From assembly GCA_046350355.1 (NCBI GenBank), contig JAXMAN010000001.1, positions 744,001-808,000 on the forward strand: DNA of 64,000 bases, read 5' to 3'. The notes under the pieces were generated by a model that saw only the letters and a program-made list of their open reading frames with translations, made no database searches and was not told the origin of the DNA. Both the position numbers and the translations under genes were made by a program. Shown piece by piece: positions 1 to 8,505 of the stretch. The DNA is from UBA966 sp046350355. Its GTDB lineage: Bacteria > Planctomycetota > Phycisphaerae > Phycisphaerales > SM1A02. How positions within the stretch are numbered: position 1 is the stretch's first letter; every line of letters begins with the position of its first letter.

Positions 1-1296
1 GACTTCGGAGCTCTGCTGTCCGCCGGCGCCGCGCGCGCGGCCGCGCACGGTGACCGCCTGGCCCTTGGGGCCCTGGGCGATGTTGACGAAGTCGACCTCG
101 ACCCCGTCGGGCGCGGTGCACGCCAGGTCGGAGAGGGACTTGAGCATCGAGGCGCTGTGCCGCGAGAGCACGCGGTAGAGCGCCTGCTTCTTCTTCTCGG
201 TCTCCTCGGCGCGGCGGTAGGCCTGCAGGTCCGGCAGCTTCCAGCGCAGCACCAGCAGGCGCGCGCCCTCGAAGGCCAGCGGCCCGAGCGCGATCGTCAG
301 CAGGCTCGCGACCAGGATGCGCCGGGCGGTGCGCGGCTCGGCCACGCGGTTGAGCAGCGAGGCGACGCGGTCCGCGCGCACGCGCGACTCCCCCGAGCGC
401 AGCGCCGTCAGCGCCGTGGCGCCGTCGCACGCCGCCAGCGCGGTGCCGGCGAGCAGCCCGTGCTCGCGCCACCATTGCGCGTCGGGCCTCGCCGCGGCGC
501 CGCGCACCAGCGCGCAGAGGCGCGGTAGGTCCGAGGCCATGCAGCCGAATCCGCCGCCCAGCGCGGGCGCCGCGGCGTCGCGCGCCTGCGCGAGCACCAG
601 CGGGATCTCGTCCGCGGGCACGCCCGCGTGGACGCACGCCTCGCCGACGGCGCGCAGCACGTCCGATTCCTCGATCGCCGCGCCCTCGCCGCCGGCGCGC
701 ACGACGCGCGCGAGCAGGCCGCGGCTGGTCGGCGCGCAGATGGTCACCGCGCCGCGTTCGGCGTCGACGGAGACGAGCGGTCCCTCCGCGGCCGCCGAGA
801 GCGCCGCGAGCGCGGCGATGCCGGGGGCGAAGGTGGGCTCGAAGCCCTCGGGAAGTCCCGCGGGGACCTCGGGGATGCGGTCGTCGGCGGGCCACTCGGC
901 GATGATGCCGGTGCGGATGCGCTCGCCGCGCTCGCGCGGCAGCAGCGCCGCGCCGACGCGCCACGACGGGGTCCGGCCCAGGATGAAGGTGGTGGCGTTG
1001 AGCTGCAGCGCGCTCTCGAGCCGTCCCTCGTCCGCGGCGGGGAGCTGCACGGCGCGCACGATGACGTCGGCGCTGGGCAGGCAGACCACGCAGCGGGCGG
1101 CGAGCTGCGACCCGACCCACTCGCCCGCGGCCGCGTCGCCCGCGTCGAAGCGGCGCATCGCGACGATCTCCGCTCCGGGCTCCTGCGCGCTGGCGATCAG
1201 CGCCTCGAAGCCCGAGGCGGTGCGCTGGAAGACCGCCACGAGCCGGGGATCGGCCTGCGGTGCCTGCGGCTTGTTCTGTCGCCTGGGGAACTTCAC
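1..1296 (-). CDS. GspL/PilM-PilN-like assembly ATPase-fold protein, 3' end cut by window
   Basis: The frame is open from a GTG at 1296 to the window edge, 432 codons with no stop. It starts 5 bp after the gspK stop, so it is the next gene of the secretion operon. About residues 1-320 fit the actin-like cytoplasmic part of GspL/PilM (seen: LQLNATTFILGRTPSWRVGA, then LVSVDAERGAVTICAPT). A hydrophobic segment near residues 322-345 follows, then a charged helix and the start of a PilN-like periplasmic fold (VEVDFVNIAQGPKGQAVTV). In known systems this protein links the GspE ATPase to the inner-membrane platform. The order E-F-G-H-I-J-K-L supports GspL. The sequence is divergent, so the family is inferred from position plus fold outline. 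The C-terminus lies outside the window. Confidence 0.7.
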   Translation of the reverse strand, partial: MKFPRRQNKPQAPQADPRLVAVFQRTASGFEALIASAQEPGAEIVAMRRFDAGDAAAGEWVGSQLAARCVVCLPSADVIVRAVQLPAADEGRLESALQLNATTFILGRTPSWRVGAALLPRERGERIRTGIIAEWPADDRIPEVPAGLPEGFEPTFAPGIAALAALSAAAEGPLVSVDAERGAVTICAPTSRGLLARVVRAGGEGAAIEESDVLRAVGEACVHAGVPADEIPLVLAQARDAAAPALGGGFGCMASDLPRLCALVRGAAARPDAQWWREHGLLAGTALAACDGATALTALRSGESRVRADRVASLLNRVAEPRTARRILVASLLTIALGPLAFEGARLLVLRWKLPDLQAYRRAEETEKKKQALYRVLSRHSASMLKSLSDLACTAPDGVEVDFVNIAQGPKGQAVTVRGRARGAGGQQSSEV

Positions 1297-1300
1297 GGGT

Positions 1301-2773
1301 TCACTGCTCGCGGTAGGAGAGGATGCGGGCGGGGACGACGGAGCGGTCGACGACCGCCTCGATCTCGACCTCGACGCCGGTGGAGGCTGCGCGGCCTCGG
1401 CTGGTCACGGTATACACGCTGCTGGTCACGTCGAATTGCGTGGCGATCTGGCCCAGCGCGGCGGAATTCAGTCCGGAGAGGCCCATCAGGTCGACGAGGC
1501 TCGTGATGCCCTCGCGCTTGGCGCGCCGGCGCGCGACGATCGTGTCGGCCACGCGCGCGTCGATGTCGAGGACGTTCTTGAGCAGGTCGGCCGAGGCGGT
1601 GTTGATATTGATGCGGCCGGGGACGGGCTTGGAGAAGTCGTCCGCGGTCGTCTCGCGCAGCACGGCGCGGAGCTGCTGGTCGTTCAGGTCCTTGACCGCG
1701 GGGGTCGAGGTCGCGTTGCCGCGCCCCGCGCTCGAGCGGCCGCTCGTCGCGCCGGAGGCGCCGCCGCTGGATCCGCCGCTCTTCGATCCGCCGGAGCTGG
1801 ACGAGTCCTTGCTGCCGCCGCTGCTCATCCCGCCGCCGCTCGAGCGCCCGCCGCTCGAGCCACCCTGGCTCCCGGAGCTGCTGGCGCTGCGGGCGCCGGC
1901 GGTCTGGCTCAGGGGCGTGATGAGCAGGTTCTCGGGGCGCGCGCCGGAGGTGCGCCCGTACTCGCCCAGCGCGCGGGCCTGCGCCTCGTCGACGCCGGTG
2001 CGCGCGATGAGGTCCTCCTGCGTCGCGCTCTTGAGCGCCAGCTTCGGCTCGCCCGAGAGCGCGTTGGGGCTCTGGACGGAGTACGCGGTGAGGTACTGCG
2101 ACCAGCCCGCGTCGAGCTTGCCATCGGGCTTGTCGTCGGGGAAGGTGCGCGGGCCGTCGTCCTCGTTGGGGTCGAGGCGGCCGTTGAGGTTCCAGTCCTC
2201 GCCGCGCACGTACTCGGGCCAGGCGCCGGCGACGAGCTCGACCTCGCGGAAGCTCTTGAAGGGCCCGTTGCGCGGGCGGTAGCCCATGCTGCGGTTGGCG
2301 TAGTAGTCCTTCTCGGCGCCCATGCCCTGGACCTCGTCGTCCGCGTCGCGCCAGTCCATGATCGCGTCGACGACGTCGGGGGTCATGTGCGGGATGTTCA
2401 GCAGCTGCGCACGCGTCGCGGTGTTCAGGTTGAGCTTCGCCGCCTCGTCCATCGGACCCGCCCAGTCCTGGCCGTCGAGCGAGTGGTGGATGTCCCAGGT
2501 GCCCGTCTCGGTCTCGCCCAGCGCGTGGTCCTCCATGTCGCGCACGACCGCCATCGGATCGTCGGGGTCGGGATTGAGCGTGTGGTACTCCATCGTCGCG
2601 ATCATCTGCTCGACGCCCGCGCGCGCGGCCCAGCGCGCCTGCACGCGCGCGAGCGACTCGCGTCCGACGACCGCCTGTCGGAAGCTCACGATCTGCGTCG
2701 CCGCGACCAGCACGCTGGCGATCGCGATCGCCCACACGACCACGACGACGACGCTTCCACGACGGCGGCTCAT
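1301..2773 (-). CDS. gspK: Type II secretion minor pseudopilin GspK
   Basis: 490 aa. GspK caps the pseudopilus tip with GspI and GspJ. Seen: a short basic N-terminus (MSRRRGS) and one long hydrophobic helix (VVVVVVWAIAIASVLVAA) without the usual Glu5, as is common in GspK. Next come helix-hairpin-helix-like segments (KLNLNTATRAQLLNIPHM near residues 120-140 and RININTASADLLKNVLDID near residue 390). Between them lies a Ser/Gly-rich linker of roughly 65 residues (about 290-355), not usual for the family. The ATG overlaps the gspJ stop as ATGA, which fixes the start; a longer upstream frame exists but is gspJ antiphase. GspK normally has an alpha domain in this place, so the linker is an oddity. 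The family call is firm because of the HHH pattern and operon position. Confidence 0.88.
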   Translation of the reverse strand: MSRRRGSVVVVVVWAIAIASVLVAATQIVSFRQAVVGRESLARVQARWAARAGVEQMIATMEYHTLNPDPDDPMAVVRDMEDHALGETETGTWDIHHSLDGQDWAGPMDEAAKLNLNTATRAQLLNIPHMTPDVVDAIMDWRDADDEVQGMGAEKDYYANRSMGYRPRNGPFKSFREVELVAGAWPEYVRGEDWNLNGRLDPNEDDGPRTFPDDKPDGKLDAGWSQYLTAYSVQSPNALSGEPKLALKSATQEDLIARTGVDEAQARALGEYGRTSGARPENLLITPLSQTAGARSASSSGSQGGSSGGRSSGGGMSSGGSKDSSSSGGSKSGGSSGGASGATSGRSSAGRGNATSTPAVKDLNDQQLRAVLRETTADDFSKPVPGRININTASADLLKNVLDIDARVADTIVARRRAKREGITSLVDLMGLSGLNSAALGQIATQFDVTSSVYTVTSRGRAASTGVEVEIEAVVDRSVVPARILSYREQ

Positions 2774-3810
2774 CGACCACCTCCCGTGCCCGGACCGCGT
2801 CCGCCGCCGGGGCGGGGACCGCTCGGGATGTTGCCGGGACCGCCGGGACCGCGACCTCCGCCGGGGCCTCGGCCGCCGCCCGCGCCGCCGCCCGGACCCG
2901 CGCCCGGGCCGCGTCCGCCGCCGGGTCCGCCGGGCACGACACCGCCGGTGCCGCCGCCGCCGCCGCCGCCGACCGCGCCACCGCCGGTGGCACCGCCGGG
3001 CACCACGGCGCCGCCGCCGCCCGCGGGCTGGCCAACCGCGTCCGCCGAGTTGTCGCTTGCGCCGGCCGCTCCCGCGGCGCTGTCCGTGCCATCCTTGTCC
3101 GTCGTCTCCGTCTCGTCCGCCTTGGGCGGAATCACGCGGTCGATCGCGATCAGCGTCTGCAGCGTCACCGGCGGAGTCATCGGGGGGTTCTCCGACCCCG
3201 GCTGCGTTCCCTCGGCCGTGATGGTGACGCGCACGAGCTTGGGCAGGCCGTCGACGTCGGAGTCCCACTCGGGGAGCCAGCTTCCGTTGCCGTCGCTCGC
3301 CTCGACGGTGAAGCCGATGACGCCGTCCGCGACGGGCTCGGCGAGGCCGCCGCCCTCGGGGACGCTGTCGGGGACGGGATCGCGGCGGCGCCAGAGCGCG
3401 GTGCCGAGCTCGTCGTCCTCGATGCGGAACTGCACCTCGTACTCGAAGCCCTCGCCCTGGTAGTCGATCGGGTGCGTCGGACGCATCGAGTTGTTGAAGA
3501 GCAGCAGGTCGCTGCGGTCGATGTACGCCGTCTTCGAATTGCCCTCGCGCGTCGTCAGCCGGAAGCGCGTGTCGAAGAGGTCGTCCGAGCGGATCGCCGT
3601 GACCACCTCGCGGCGCACCGCCTCGAGCGCCGTGGTGGCGCGCTGGAAGGCCTCGACGCGCTCGCGGGCGATGCCGCGCGTCTTGCCGAGCTGCGAGAGC
3701 GAGAAGGTGACGGCGCCGAAGATCAGCGCGGCGATCGTGCCGGCGATGACCAGCTCGGCCAGCGTGAAGCCGCGCCGCGCGCGGGCGGAGATGTCACGAC
3801 TGCTGGTCAT
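2770..3810 (-). CDS. gspJ: Type II secretion minor pseudopilin GspJ with glycine/proline-rich tail
   Basis: 346 aa. The start ATG at 3810 overlaps the end of gspI by 17 bp and places a class III prepilin signal (ARARRGFTLAELVIAG) at residues 8-23. The prepilin peptidase should cut after that Gly and methylate the new Phe. The central part (about 25-230) is a pseudopilin beta-fold with FEYEVQFRIEDDELGTALWRR. From about residue 235 to the end the protein is almost only Gly, Pro, Ala and Arg (GGGRGPGAGPGGGAGGGR). GspJ in model systems is about 200 aa and lacks such a tail. The tail is encoded by GGC/CCG-type triplet repeats between 2775 and 3050, a likely slippage-prone stretch. The fold assignment rests on position and signal; the tail's role is unknown. 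Confidence 0.82.
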   Translation of the reverse strand: MTSSRDISARARRGFTLAELVIAGTIAALIFGAVTFSLSQLGKTRGIARERVEAFQRATTALEAVRREVVTAIRSDDLFDTRFRLTTREGNSKTAYIDRSDLLLFNNSMRPTHPIDYQGEGFEYEVQFRIEDDELGTALWRRRDPVPDSVPEGGGLAEPVADGVIGFTVEASDGNGSWLPEWDSDVDGLPKLVRVTITAEGTQPGSENPPMTPPVTLQTLIAIDRVIPPKADETETTDKDGTDSAAGAAGASDNSADAVGQPAGGGGAVVPGGATGGGAVGGGGGGGTGGVVPGGPGGGRGPGAGPGGGAGGGRGPGGGRGPGGPGNIPSGPRPGGGRGPGTGGGR

Positions 3811-4246
3811 ACCGTCCCTGCCGGTCGATGGGCGTGGTGGGCGCGCGCTCGGGCTCCGCATCCTCGGTGAGGCGCGGCGCCATGAGCGTCTCGACGTGGA
3901 ACTCGGTGCCGTGCTCGTCGCGCACGAAGGCGCGCACGCGGTAGGGCTCGCCCACGTCCTGCTTGCGGATGTCCAGCTCCCAGCTCCACGAGTCGAAGGG
4001 GGCGTCGCAGCGGCCGTCGGTCGCGCGCGTGTCCAGCCAGTCGACGGGGCCGGTGGCGAGCACCTCGTTGAGGAGCCCGTCCAGGAGCTGCGCCGCGACG
4101 ATCTCGCGCTCGGCGCGCTGCTGCATCGCGAGCGAGCGCTGCGCGATCGAGAGGACCGCGGCGAGGCCGATCGCCAGGATCACGCCGCCGACGATGACGT
4201 CGATCAGCGCCCAGCCGCGGCGGACGTCGGGACGGCGCGCGCGCAT
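3794..4246 (-). CDS. gspI: Type II secretion minor pseudopilin GspI
   Basis: 150 aa. It starts with an ATG that shares one base with the gspH stop (TGATG). N-terminal pattern RRPDVRRGWALIDVIVGGVI is a prepilin-like signal in which the usual F-T-L-x-E is replaced by W-A-L-I-D, so the conserved Glu5 is an Asp. A single transmembrane helix is followed by a short soluble domain with SWSWELDIRKQDVGEPYRV. Order in the operon (H-I-J-K) and size fit GspI/PilV-type minor pseudopilins, which nucleate the pseudopilus with J and K. The Asp in place of Glu is worth noting because Glu5 normally drives pilin-pilin register; in minor pilins it is sometimes relaxed. Confidence 0.75.
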   Translation of the reverse strand: MRARRPDVRRGWALIDVIVGGVILAIGLAAVLSIAQRSLAMQQRAEREIVAAQLLDGLLNEVLATGPVDWLDTRATDGRCDAPFDSWSWELDIRKQDVGEPYRVRAFVRDEHGTEFHVETLMAPRLTEDAEPERAPTTPIDRQGRYDQQS

Positions 4247-4863
4247 CACCAGGGCTCCTCCCCGCGGCCGCTGCGGTCGAGGTCGACCGGCAGGCGCGCG
4301 AAGGGCGCGGGCTTGTCCGCGTCGACGCGGACCACGCCCGGCGAGCCCGCCGGCAGAACGAGCGTCGTGTCGAGCCCGTGGCCCACGAGGCGGATCTCGA
4401 TCTTGGCGCGGTCGGTGCCGGGCACGCTCGCGATGGTGAATTCGTCGGGGGAGACGCGCTTGTCGTCGGTGCGCACCTCGTCGATCTCGAGCCCGTCGGG
4501 GAGCGCGACCGGCGCGGCGAAGCGGTCGGGGCGCCACTCCGGCGTGGCCTTGGGATCCTCGGGATCCGCGTCCTTCACGAGCAGGAAGATGCGCCCGTCG
4601 GTGCCGTCGCGCCAGATCGCGACCTGCTGCGCGCCGAGCGACTGGCGGAAGGCGAAGAGGCGCATGATCTCGGCGACCTGCTCGATCCCGTTGTCCGCCT
4701 CCTGGCGCGCCGTGCCCATGAAGCGCGGCACGATCGCCGCGGCCGCGATCGCCAGGATCACGACGACGACGATGATCTCGACGAGCGTGAAGGCCCGCGC
4801 CGCGCGCGCGGTGGACGCGCGCAGGCTTCGGGAACGGGGGGCTCGTGCGCGCAGCGGATGCAT
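4246..4863 (-). CDS. gspH: Type II secretion pseudopilin GspH
   Basis: 205 aa. A class III signal lies at residues 20-32 (ARAARAFTLVEIIVVVV), with cleavage expected after Ala rather than the usual Gly. The transmembrane helix AIAAAAIVPRFMG is typical of GspH/FimT. The soluble part contains a Lys/Asp-rich stretch (LVKDADPEDPKATPEW) and a C-terminal beta region. It sits between gspG and gspI in a tightly packed operon with 22 bp after the gspG stop. The long basic pre-leader (about 24 residues) is longer than in Proteobacteria. The family assignment is by signal, length and position. Confidence 0.78.
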   Translation of the reverse strand: MHPLRARAPRSRSLRASTARAARAFTLVEIIVVVVILAIAAAAIVPRFMGTARQEADNGIEQVAEIMRLFAFRQSLGAQQVAIWRDGTDGRIFLLVKDADPEDPKATPEWRPDRFAAPVALPDGLEIDEVRTDDKRVSPDEFTIASVPGTDRAKIEIRLVGHGLDTTLVLPAGSPGVVRVDADKPAPFARLPVDLDRSGRGEEPW

Positions 4864-4885
4864 CGGGGGCGCCGCCCGCGGGCGG

Positions 4886-5311
4886 CTACCTCTTCTCGCC
4901 GGCGAAGATGTCGGCGTTGTCGCCCTCGCCGCCGGCCTGTCCGTCCGCGCCGAGGCTGTAGACGTCGAAGTCGAGGTTGATCTCGCCGGGGACGCGGATC
5001 TGGTACTGGTTGCCCCACGGGTCCTTGAGCTGGTTCTTCGTGAGCACCGCGGCGTCGCCCTCGGTGAGCTGGACGAGGTCGAAGTCCCCGGGGAGCGAGC
5101 TCAGGCCCTGGGTGGTCATGTACATGCGGACCTGGTTCGAGATGGTCTCCGCGTCGGTCTTGGCGGTCTTGGTCTTCGCGAGCCCGATGTACTGCGTGAC
5201 CTTCGGCACGACCACCGCGGCGAGGATCGCCATGATGGTGACGGCGACGATCAGCTCGACGAGCGAGAAGGCGCGCGCGGCGCGGCGGAGGTGGCGGCGG
5301 GTGGTCTTCAT
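4886..5311 (-). CDS. gspG: Type II secretion major pseudopilin GspG
   Basis: 141 aa from the ATG at 5311, a start chosen because it gives a short basic leader (MKTTRRHLRRAARA) directly before FSLVELIVAVTIMAILAAVV. The Glu at position +5 of the mature protein is present. The globular part shows GspG hallmarks: TKTAKTDAETISNQVRMY, LPGDFDLVQLTEGDAAVLTK and the diagnostic LKDPWGNQYQIRVPG, with a C-terminal Asp-rich calcium-type loop (DVYSLGADGQAGGEGDNADI). GspG polymerises into the pseudopilus that pushes folded substrates through the outer-membrane secretin. The cleavage residue is Ala instead of Gly, as in GspH here, suggesting the local prepilin peptidase tolerates Ala. A 110 bp gap separates it from gspF, the only large gap in the operon. 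Confidence 0.93.
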   Translation of the reverse strand: MKTTRRHLRRAARAFSLVELIVAVTIMAILAAVVVPKVTQYIGLAKTKTAKTDAETISNQVRMYMTTQGLSSLPGDFDLVQLTEGDAAVLTKNQLKDPWGNQYQIRVPGEINLDFDVYSLGADGQAGGEGDNADIFAGEKR

Positions 5312-5421
5312 GGCGGATCCGGTCTGGGGTAGGGGGTTCGCTTCCACTGGTACGGTCCAACGCGCGTCGGGGGTCATTTCTTCCACCCCGTCGGGCCGGC
5401 CCCGGAGAATAGTCCGGTAAC

Positions 5422-6813
5422 TCAGCCTCCGAGGGCTTTCTGCATCTCCAGCAGGGGCAGGAGGATGCCCATGAGCACGAACGCCGCGATCACAGCCATA
5501 CCGACCAGGAGGATCGGGGGCAGCAGCTTCGTGAAGATCTTCAGCGAAGTGTTGACCTGCCGGTCGAAGGCGGTGGCCGCATGCATGAGCATCGGCTCCA
5601 GGCGGCCGGAGCGTTCACCGATGTTCACGATCTGGATGAGCAGCGGGGGGAAGAAGCCGCAGCGCTCCAGGGGGTCGGCCAGCGACTGGCCCGTGGTGAC
5701 CTTGTCGCCGACGCTGTCGATGGCCTCCATGAGGACCGTGTTGCCCAGCGTGTCGCGCACGATGCGCAGCGCGCTCAGGATCGGCAGGCCCGCGGAGACC
5801 AGCGTGCCCAGGGTGCGCGTGAAGCGCGCGACGGCGACGTCGCGCAGCAGGTTGCCCAGGATCGGGGTGCGCAGCAGGAGCAGGTCGACCTTGCGGCGGT
5901 TCTCCGGCTTCTCGATCCAGCGGCGGAAGCCCACGTAGAGCAGGACGCCCAGGACCAGGATCGCCCACCACCAGGACTGCATGAAGCCCGAGAAGGCCAG
6001 CAGCACCTGCGTGGGGAAGGGGATCGAGACGCCCGGCTGCCCCAGGATCGGCGCCATCAGGCGCGGCAGCAGGAAGGTGACCGCGATGACGATGCTGATG
6101 CCGATGAGGCAGGCGACGATGATCGGGTAGACGGTCGCGCCGACGAGCTCGCGGCGCAGCTCGACGCTGCGGTCGAGCAGGTCGGCGAGCTGGTGCATGA
6201 CCTCGGCGGTGCGGCCCGAGGCGTCGCTGGCGCGCACCATGCCGACGATCATGTCGTCGAAGGGTGCCCCGTACTCGTCCATCGCCTCGTGCAGCGGGCG
6301 GCCGCTCTCGACGCGCTCGATGAGGAAGTCCAGGATGACCGGCTGTCCCTTGCCCGAGGCCTGCTTGCGCGCCGTCTTGAGCGCGTTGAGCAGCGGGAGG
6401 CCCGCCTCGATGGCGGTCGCCAGCTCGCGGACCATGTTCGCCAGCTCGGAGCGCGCGACGGTCGGCCGTCCGGAGCCGCCGCGGGCGAGGAGCGTGCGCA
6501 TGTACGCGCCGACGTCGATGCCGTCCTCCGTGCGCGCGGCGGCCGCGGCGGCGGCGGCGCGTCCGCCCATCCGGCCGGGCGCGGGCGTGCGCTGCGCGCT
6601 GCGGGTGGCCGCGGGACGCGCGGCGGGCGCGGCAGCGGGGCGTGCCGGCTTCGCGGCGGGGCGTCCGGCATCCTCCTCGGCGACCTCGAGCTGCACCGGC
6701 ACCATCCCCTGCGCCTGGAGCTGGCGCATCGCGGTGGCGCGGTCGGGCGCCACGAGCATGCCCGTGGCGATCGCGCCGCTGCGGTCGAAGGACTGGTGTC
6801 GGAAGCTGGGCAT
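5422..6813 (-). CDS. gspF: Type II secretion inner-membrane platform protein GspF
   Basis: 463 aa. Start at ATG 6813, 23 bp after the gspE stop. Seen: the N-terminal PilC/GspF signature (FRHQSFDRSGAIATGMLVAP), an Ala/Pro/Arg-rich linker near residues 50-100 that is longer than usual, and two GspF repeats. Repeat 1 has ATAIEAGLPLLNALKTA and YGAPFDDMIVGMVRASDASG; repeat 2 has GTLVSAGLPILSALRIV and CGFFPPLLIQIVNIGERSG. Three hydrophobic segments occur (about 225-250, 280-300 and the C-terminal LLPPILLVGMAVIAAFVLMG). GspF is the polytopic core that couples GspE ATP hydrolysis to pilin assembly. The call is secure; the linker is the only unusual part. Confidence 0.93.
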   Translation of the reverse strand: MPSFRHQSFDRSGAIATGMLVAPDRATAMRQLQAQGMVPVQLEVAEEDAGRPAAKPARPAAAPAARPAATRSAQRTPAPGRMGGRAAAAAAAARTEDGIDVGAYMRTLLARGGSGRPTVARSELANMVRELATAIEAGLPLLNALKTARKQASGKGQPVILDFLIERVESGRPLHEAMDEYGAPFDDMIVGMVRASDASGRTAEVMHQLADLLDRSVELRRELVGATVYPIIVACLIGISIVIAVTFLLPRLMAPILGQPGVSIPFPTQVLLAFSGFMQSWWWAILVLGVLLYVGFRRWIEKPENRRKVDLLLLRTPILGNLLRDVAVARFTRTLGTLVSAGLPILSALRIVRDTLGNTVLMEAIDSVGDKVTTGQSLADPLERCGFFPPLLIQIVNIGERSGRLEPMLMHAATAFDRQVNTSLKIFTKLLPPILLVGMAVIAAFVLMGILLPLLEMQKALGG

Positions 6814-6836
6814 GGGGTGCGCCGTCGCGGCGTCGG

Positions 6837-8471
6837 TCAGCTGTCGTCGATGTCCTGCGTCGCGCGCAGGACCTCGTCGATGGTGGTCGCGCCGGCGGCC
6901 GCCTTGGTCATGCCTTCCTGGCGCATCGTCTGGAAGTCGGCGTCGACGAGCTCGCGCAGCTCGAGCGCGCTGCGGTTCTTGCTGATCGCCTCGCGCAGGC
7001 GTCCGTTGATGCGGGCGATCTCGTAGAAGCCCATGCGGCCGCGGAAGCCCGAGCCGTTGCACTTGTCGCAGCCGCGGCCGATCGTCGCGCCCTCGGTGAA
7101 GAGCGCGCGCTCCTGCGGCGTCAGGCGCACCGCCATCTCGTCGGTCAGCGGCACGCGCGTGGCGCACTCGCGGCAGACGCGGCGGCCCAGGCGCTGCGCG
7201 AGCAGCCCCTCGAGCACGCTGGCGATGAGGAAGGGCTCCGCGCCCATGTCCACCAGGCGGCTCACGGAGGAGATCGAGTCGTTGGTGTGCAGCGTGCTGA
7301 AGAGCAGGTGGCCCGTGAGCGCGCTGCGGATGGCGATGTCCACCGTCTCGTTGTCGCGGATCTCGCCGACGAAGATGACGTCGGGGTCCTGGCGCAGGAT
7401 CGCGCGCAGGCCGGTCGCGAAGGTGAGGCCGCGCTTGGGGTTCACCGGGATCTGGTTGATGCCGTTGAGCTCGTACTCGACGGGATCCTCGATGGTGATG
7501 ATCTTCTTGCGCGGGTCGTAGAGCTTGTTGAGGCACGCGTAGAGCGTCGTCGTCTTGCCGCTGCCGGTCGGGCCGGTGACGAGCACCATGCCGTGCGGCT
7601 TCTGGATCATCTTGTCCATGATCCCGCGCATGCGCTCCTGCATGCCCAGGCTCTTGAGGTCCAGCGGGAGCGAGCTCTTGTCGAGGATTCGCATCACCAC
7701 GCTCTCGCCGTAGACGGTGGGCACGGTGCTGACGCGGATGTCGACCTTGCGGCCCTCGAAGCGCAGCGTGATGTGGCCGTCCTGCGGCACGTAGCGCTCC
7801 GCGATGTTCATGTGCGCCATGATCTTGACGCGGCCGATGAGCGCGGGCTGCAGGTGCTTCGGGGGCGAGGGCTGCTCGACGAGCACGCCGTCGATGCGGT
7901 ACTTGACCTTGAGCTCGGTCTCGAAGGGCTCGAGGTGGATGTCGCTGGTCCGGTTCTGGATCGCCTCGAGGATGATGAGGTTCACCAGGTTGATCAGCGT
8001 CGGCTGCTCGGCCATCCGGTGGACGTCGTCCGCCTCGATGGCGTCGAGGTTGTGCTCGACGTCGCCGCCGGAGACCTCGCTGTCCTCCGCCAGGCTCTCG
8101 GCCATGCGCGCGGCGGTCGTGCCGTAGACGCGGCGCATGAGCTCGCTGAACATCGCGGGCTCGAGGCCCATGCGCACCACGGGCAGGCGCGCGAGCGCGG
8201 CGGCCTCGTCGACCGCGGCGATGTCGAGCGGATCCACCATCGCCACGAGCAGGCGGCCGCGCTCGACGCGCAGCGGCACCATGCGCAGGCGCACGGCGAC
8301 CTCGGGCTCGATGCGGCCGACGGCCTCGCCGTCCGCCTCGGGGACCGCTTCCGCCCACTCGATCCCGAGCAGGCGGCAGCGGTCGCGCAGCGTGGCGTCG
8401 CCTCCGTGGAGAAACGCCGTCGCGTCGATCTGGGTGGTGGTCACCGGCGTTCCGTCGCGCTCGTGGTCCAT
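6837..8471 (-). CDS. gspE: Type II secretion / pilus assembly ATPase GspE
   Basis: 544 aa. N-terminal MshEN-like domain (about 1-140), then the hexameric AAA-type secretion ATPase. Seen: Walker A GPTGSGKTTT (about 301-310), Asp box and Walker B (ILRQDPDVIFVGEIRD), the His box region LTGHLLFSTLHTNDS, and the tetracysteine zinc site CREC...CDKC that marks GspE/PilB proteins. Start at ATG 8471 leaves a 34 bp gap to the exported protein gene upstream, and no promoter or clear SD sequence is visible, so co-transcription is likely. The protein powers pseudopilus assembly from the cytoplasmic face. gspC/D and a prepilin peptidase are not in the window. Confidence 0.94.
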   Translation of the reverse strand: MDHERDGTPVTTTQIDATAFLHGGDATLRDRCRLLGIEWAEAVPEADGEAVGRIEPEVAVRLRMVPLRVERGRLLVAMVDPLDIAAVDEAAALARLPVVRMGLEPAMFSELMRRVYGTTAARMAESLAEDSEVSGGDVEHNLDAIEADDVHRMAEQPTLINLVNLIILEAIQNRTSDIHLEPFETELKVKYRIDGVLVEQPSPPKHLQPALIGRVKIMAHMNIAERYVPQDGHITLRFEGRKVDIRVSTVPTVYGESVVMRILDKSSLPLDLKSLGMQERMRGIMDKMIQKPHGMVLVTGPTGSGKTTTLYACLNKLYDPRKKIITIEDPVEYELNGINQIPVNPKRGLTFATGLRAILRQDPDVIFVGEIRDNETVDIAIRSALTGHLLFSTLHTNDSISSVSRLVDMGAEPFLIASVLEGLLAQRLGRRVCRECATRVPLTDEMAVRLTPQERALFTEGATIGRGCDKCNGSGFRGRMGFYEIARINGRLREAISKNRSALELRELVDADFQTMRQEGMTKAAAGATTIDEVLRATQDIDDS

Positions 8472-8505
8472 CGTGGGTGGGGGCGCCCTTTCGCGCCAGG
8501 GGAGG

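Noticed and set aside
317..3463. A 1048-codon open frame on the plus strand
   Set aside because: Antisense to gspL/K/J; the Pro-rich part is the complement of the GspJ glycine tail.
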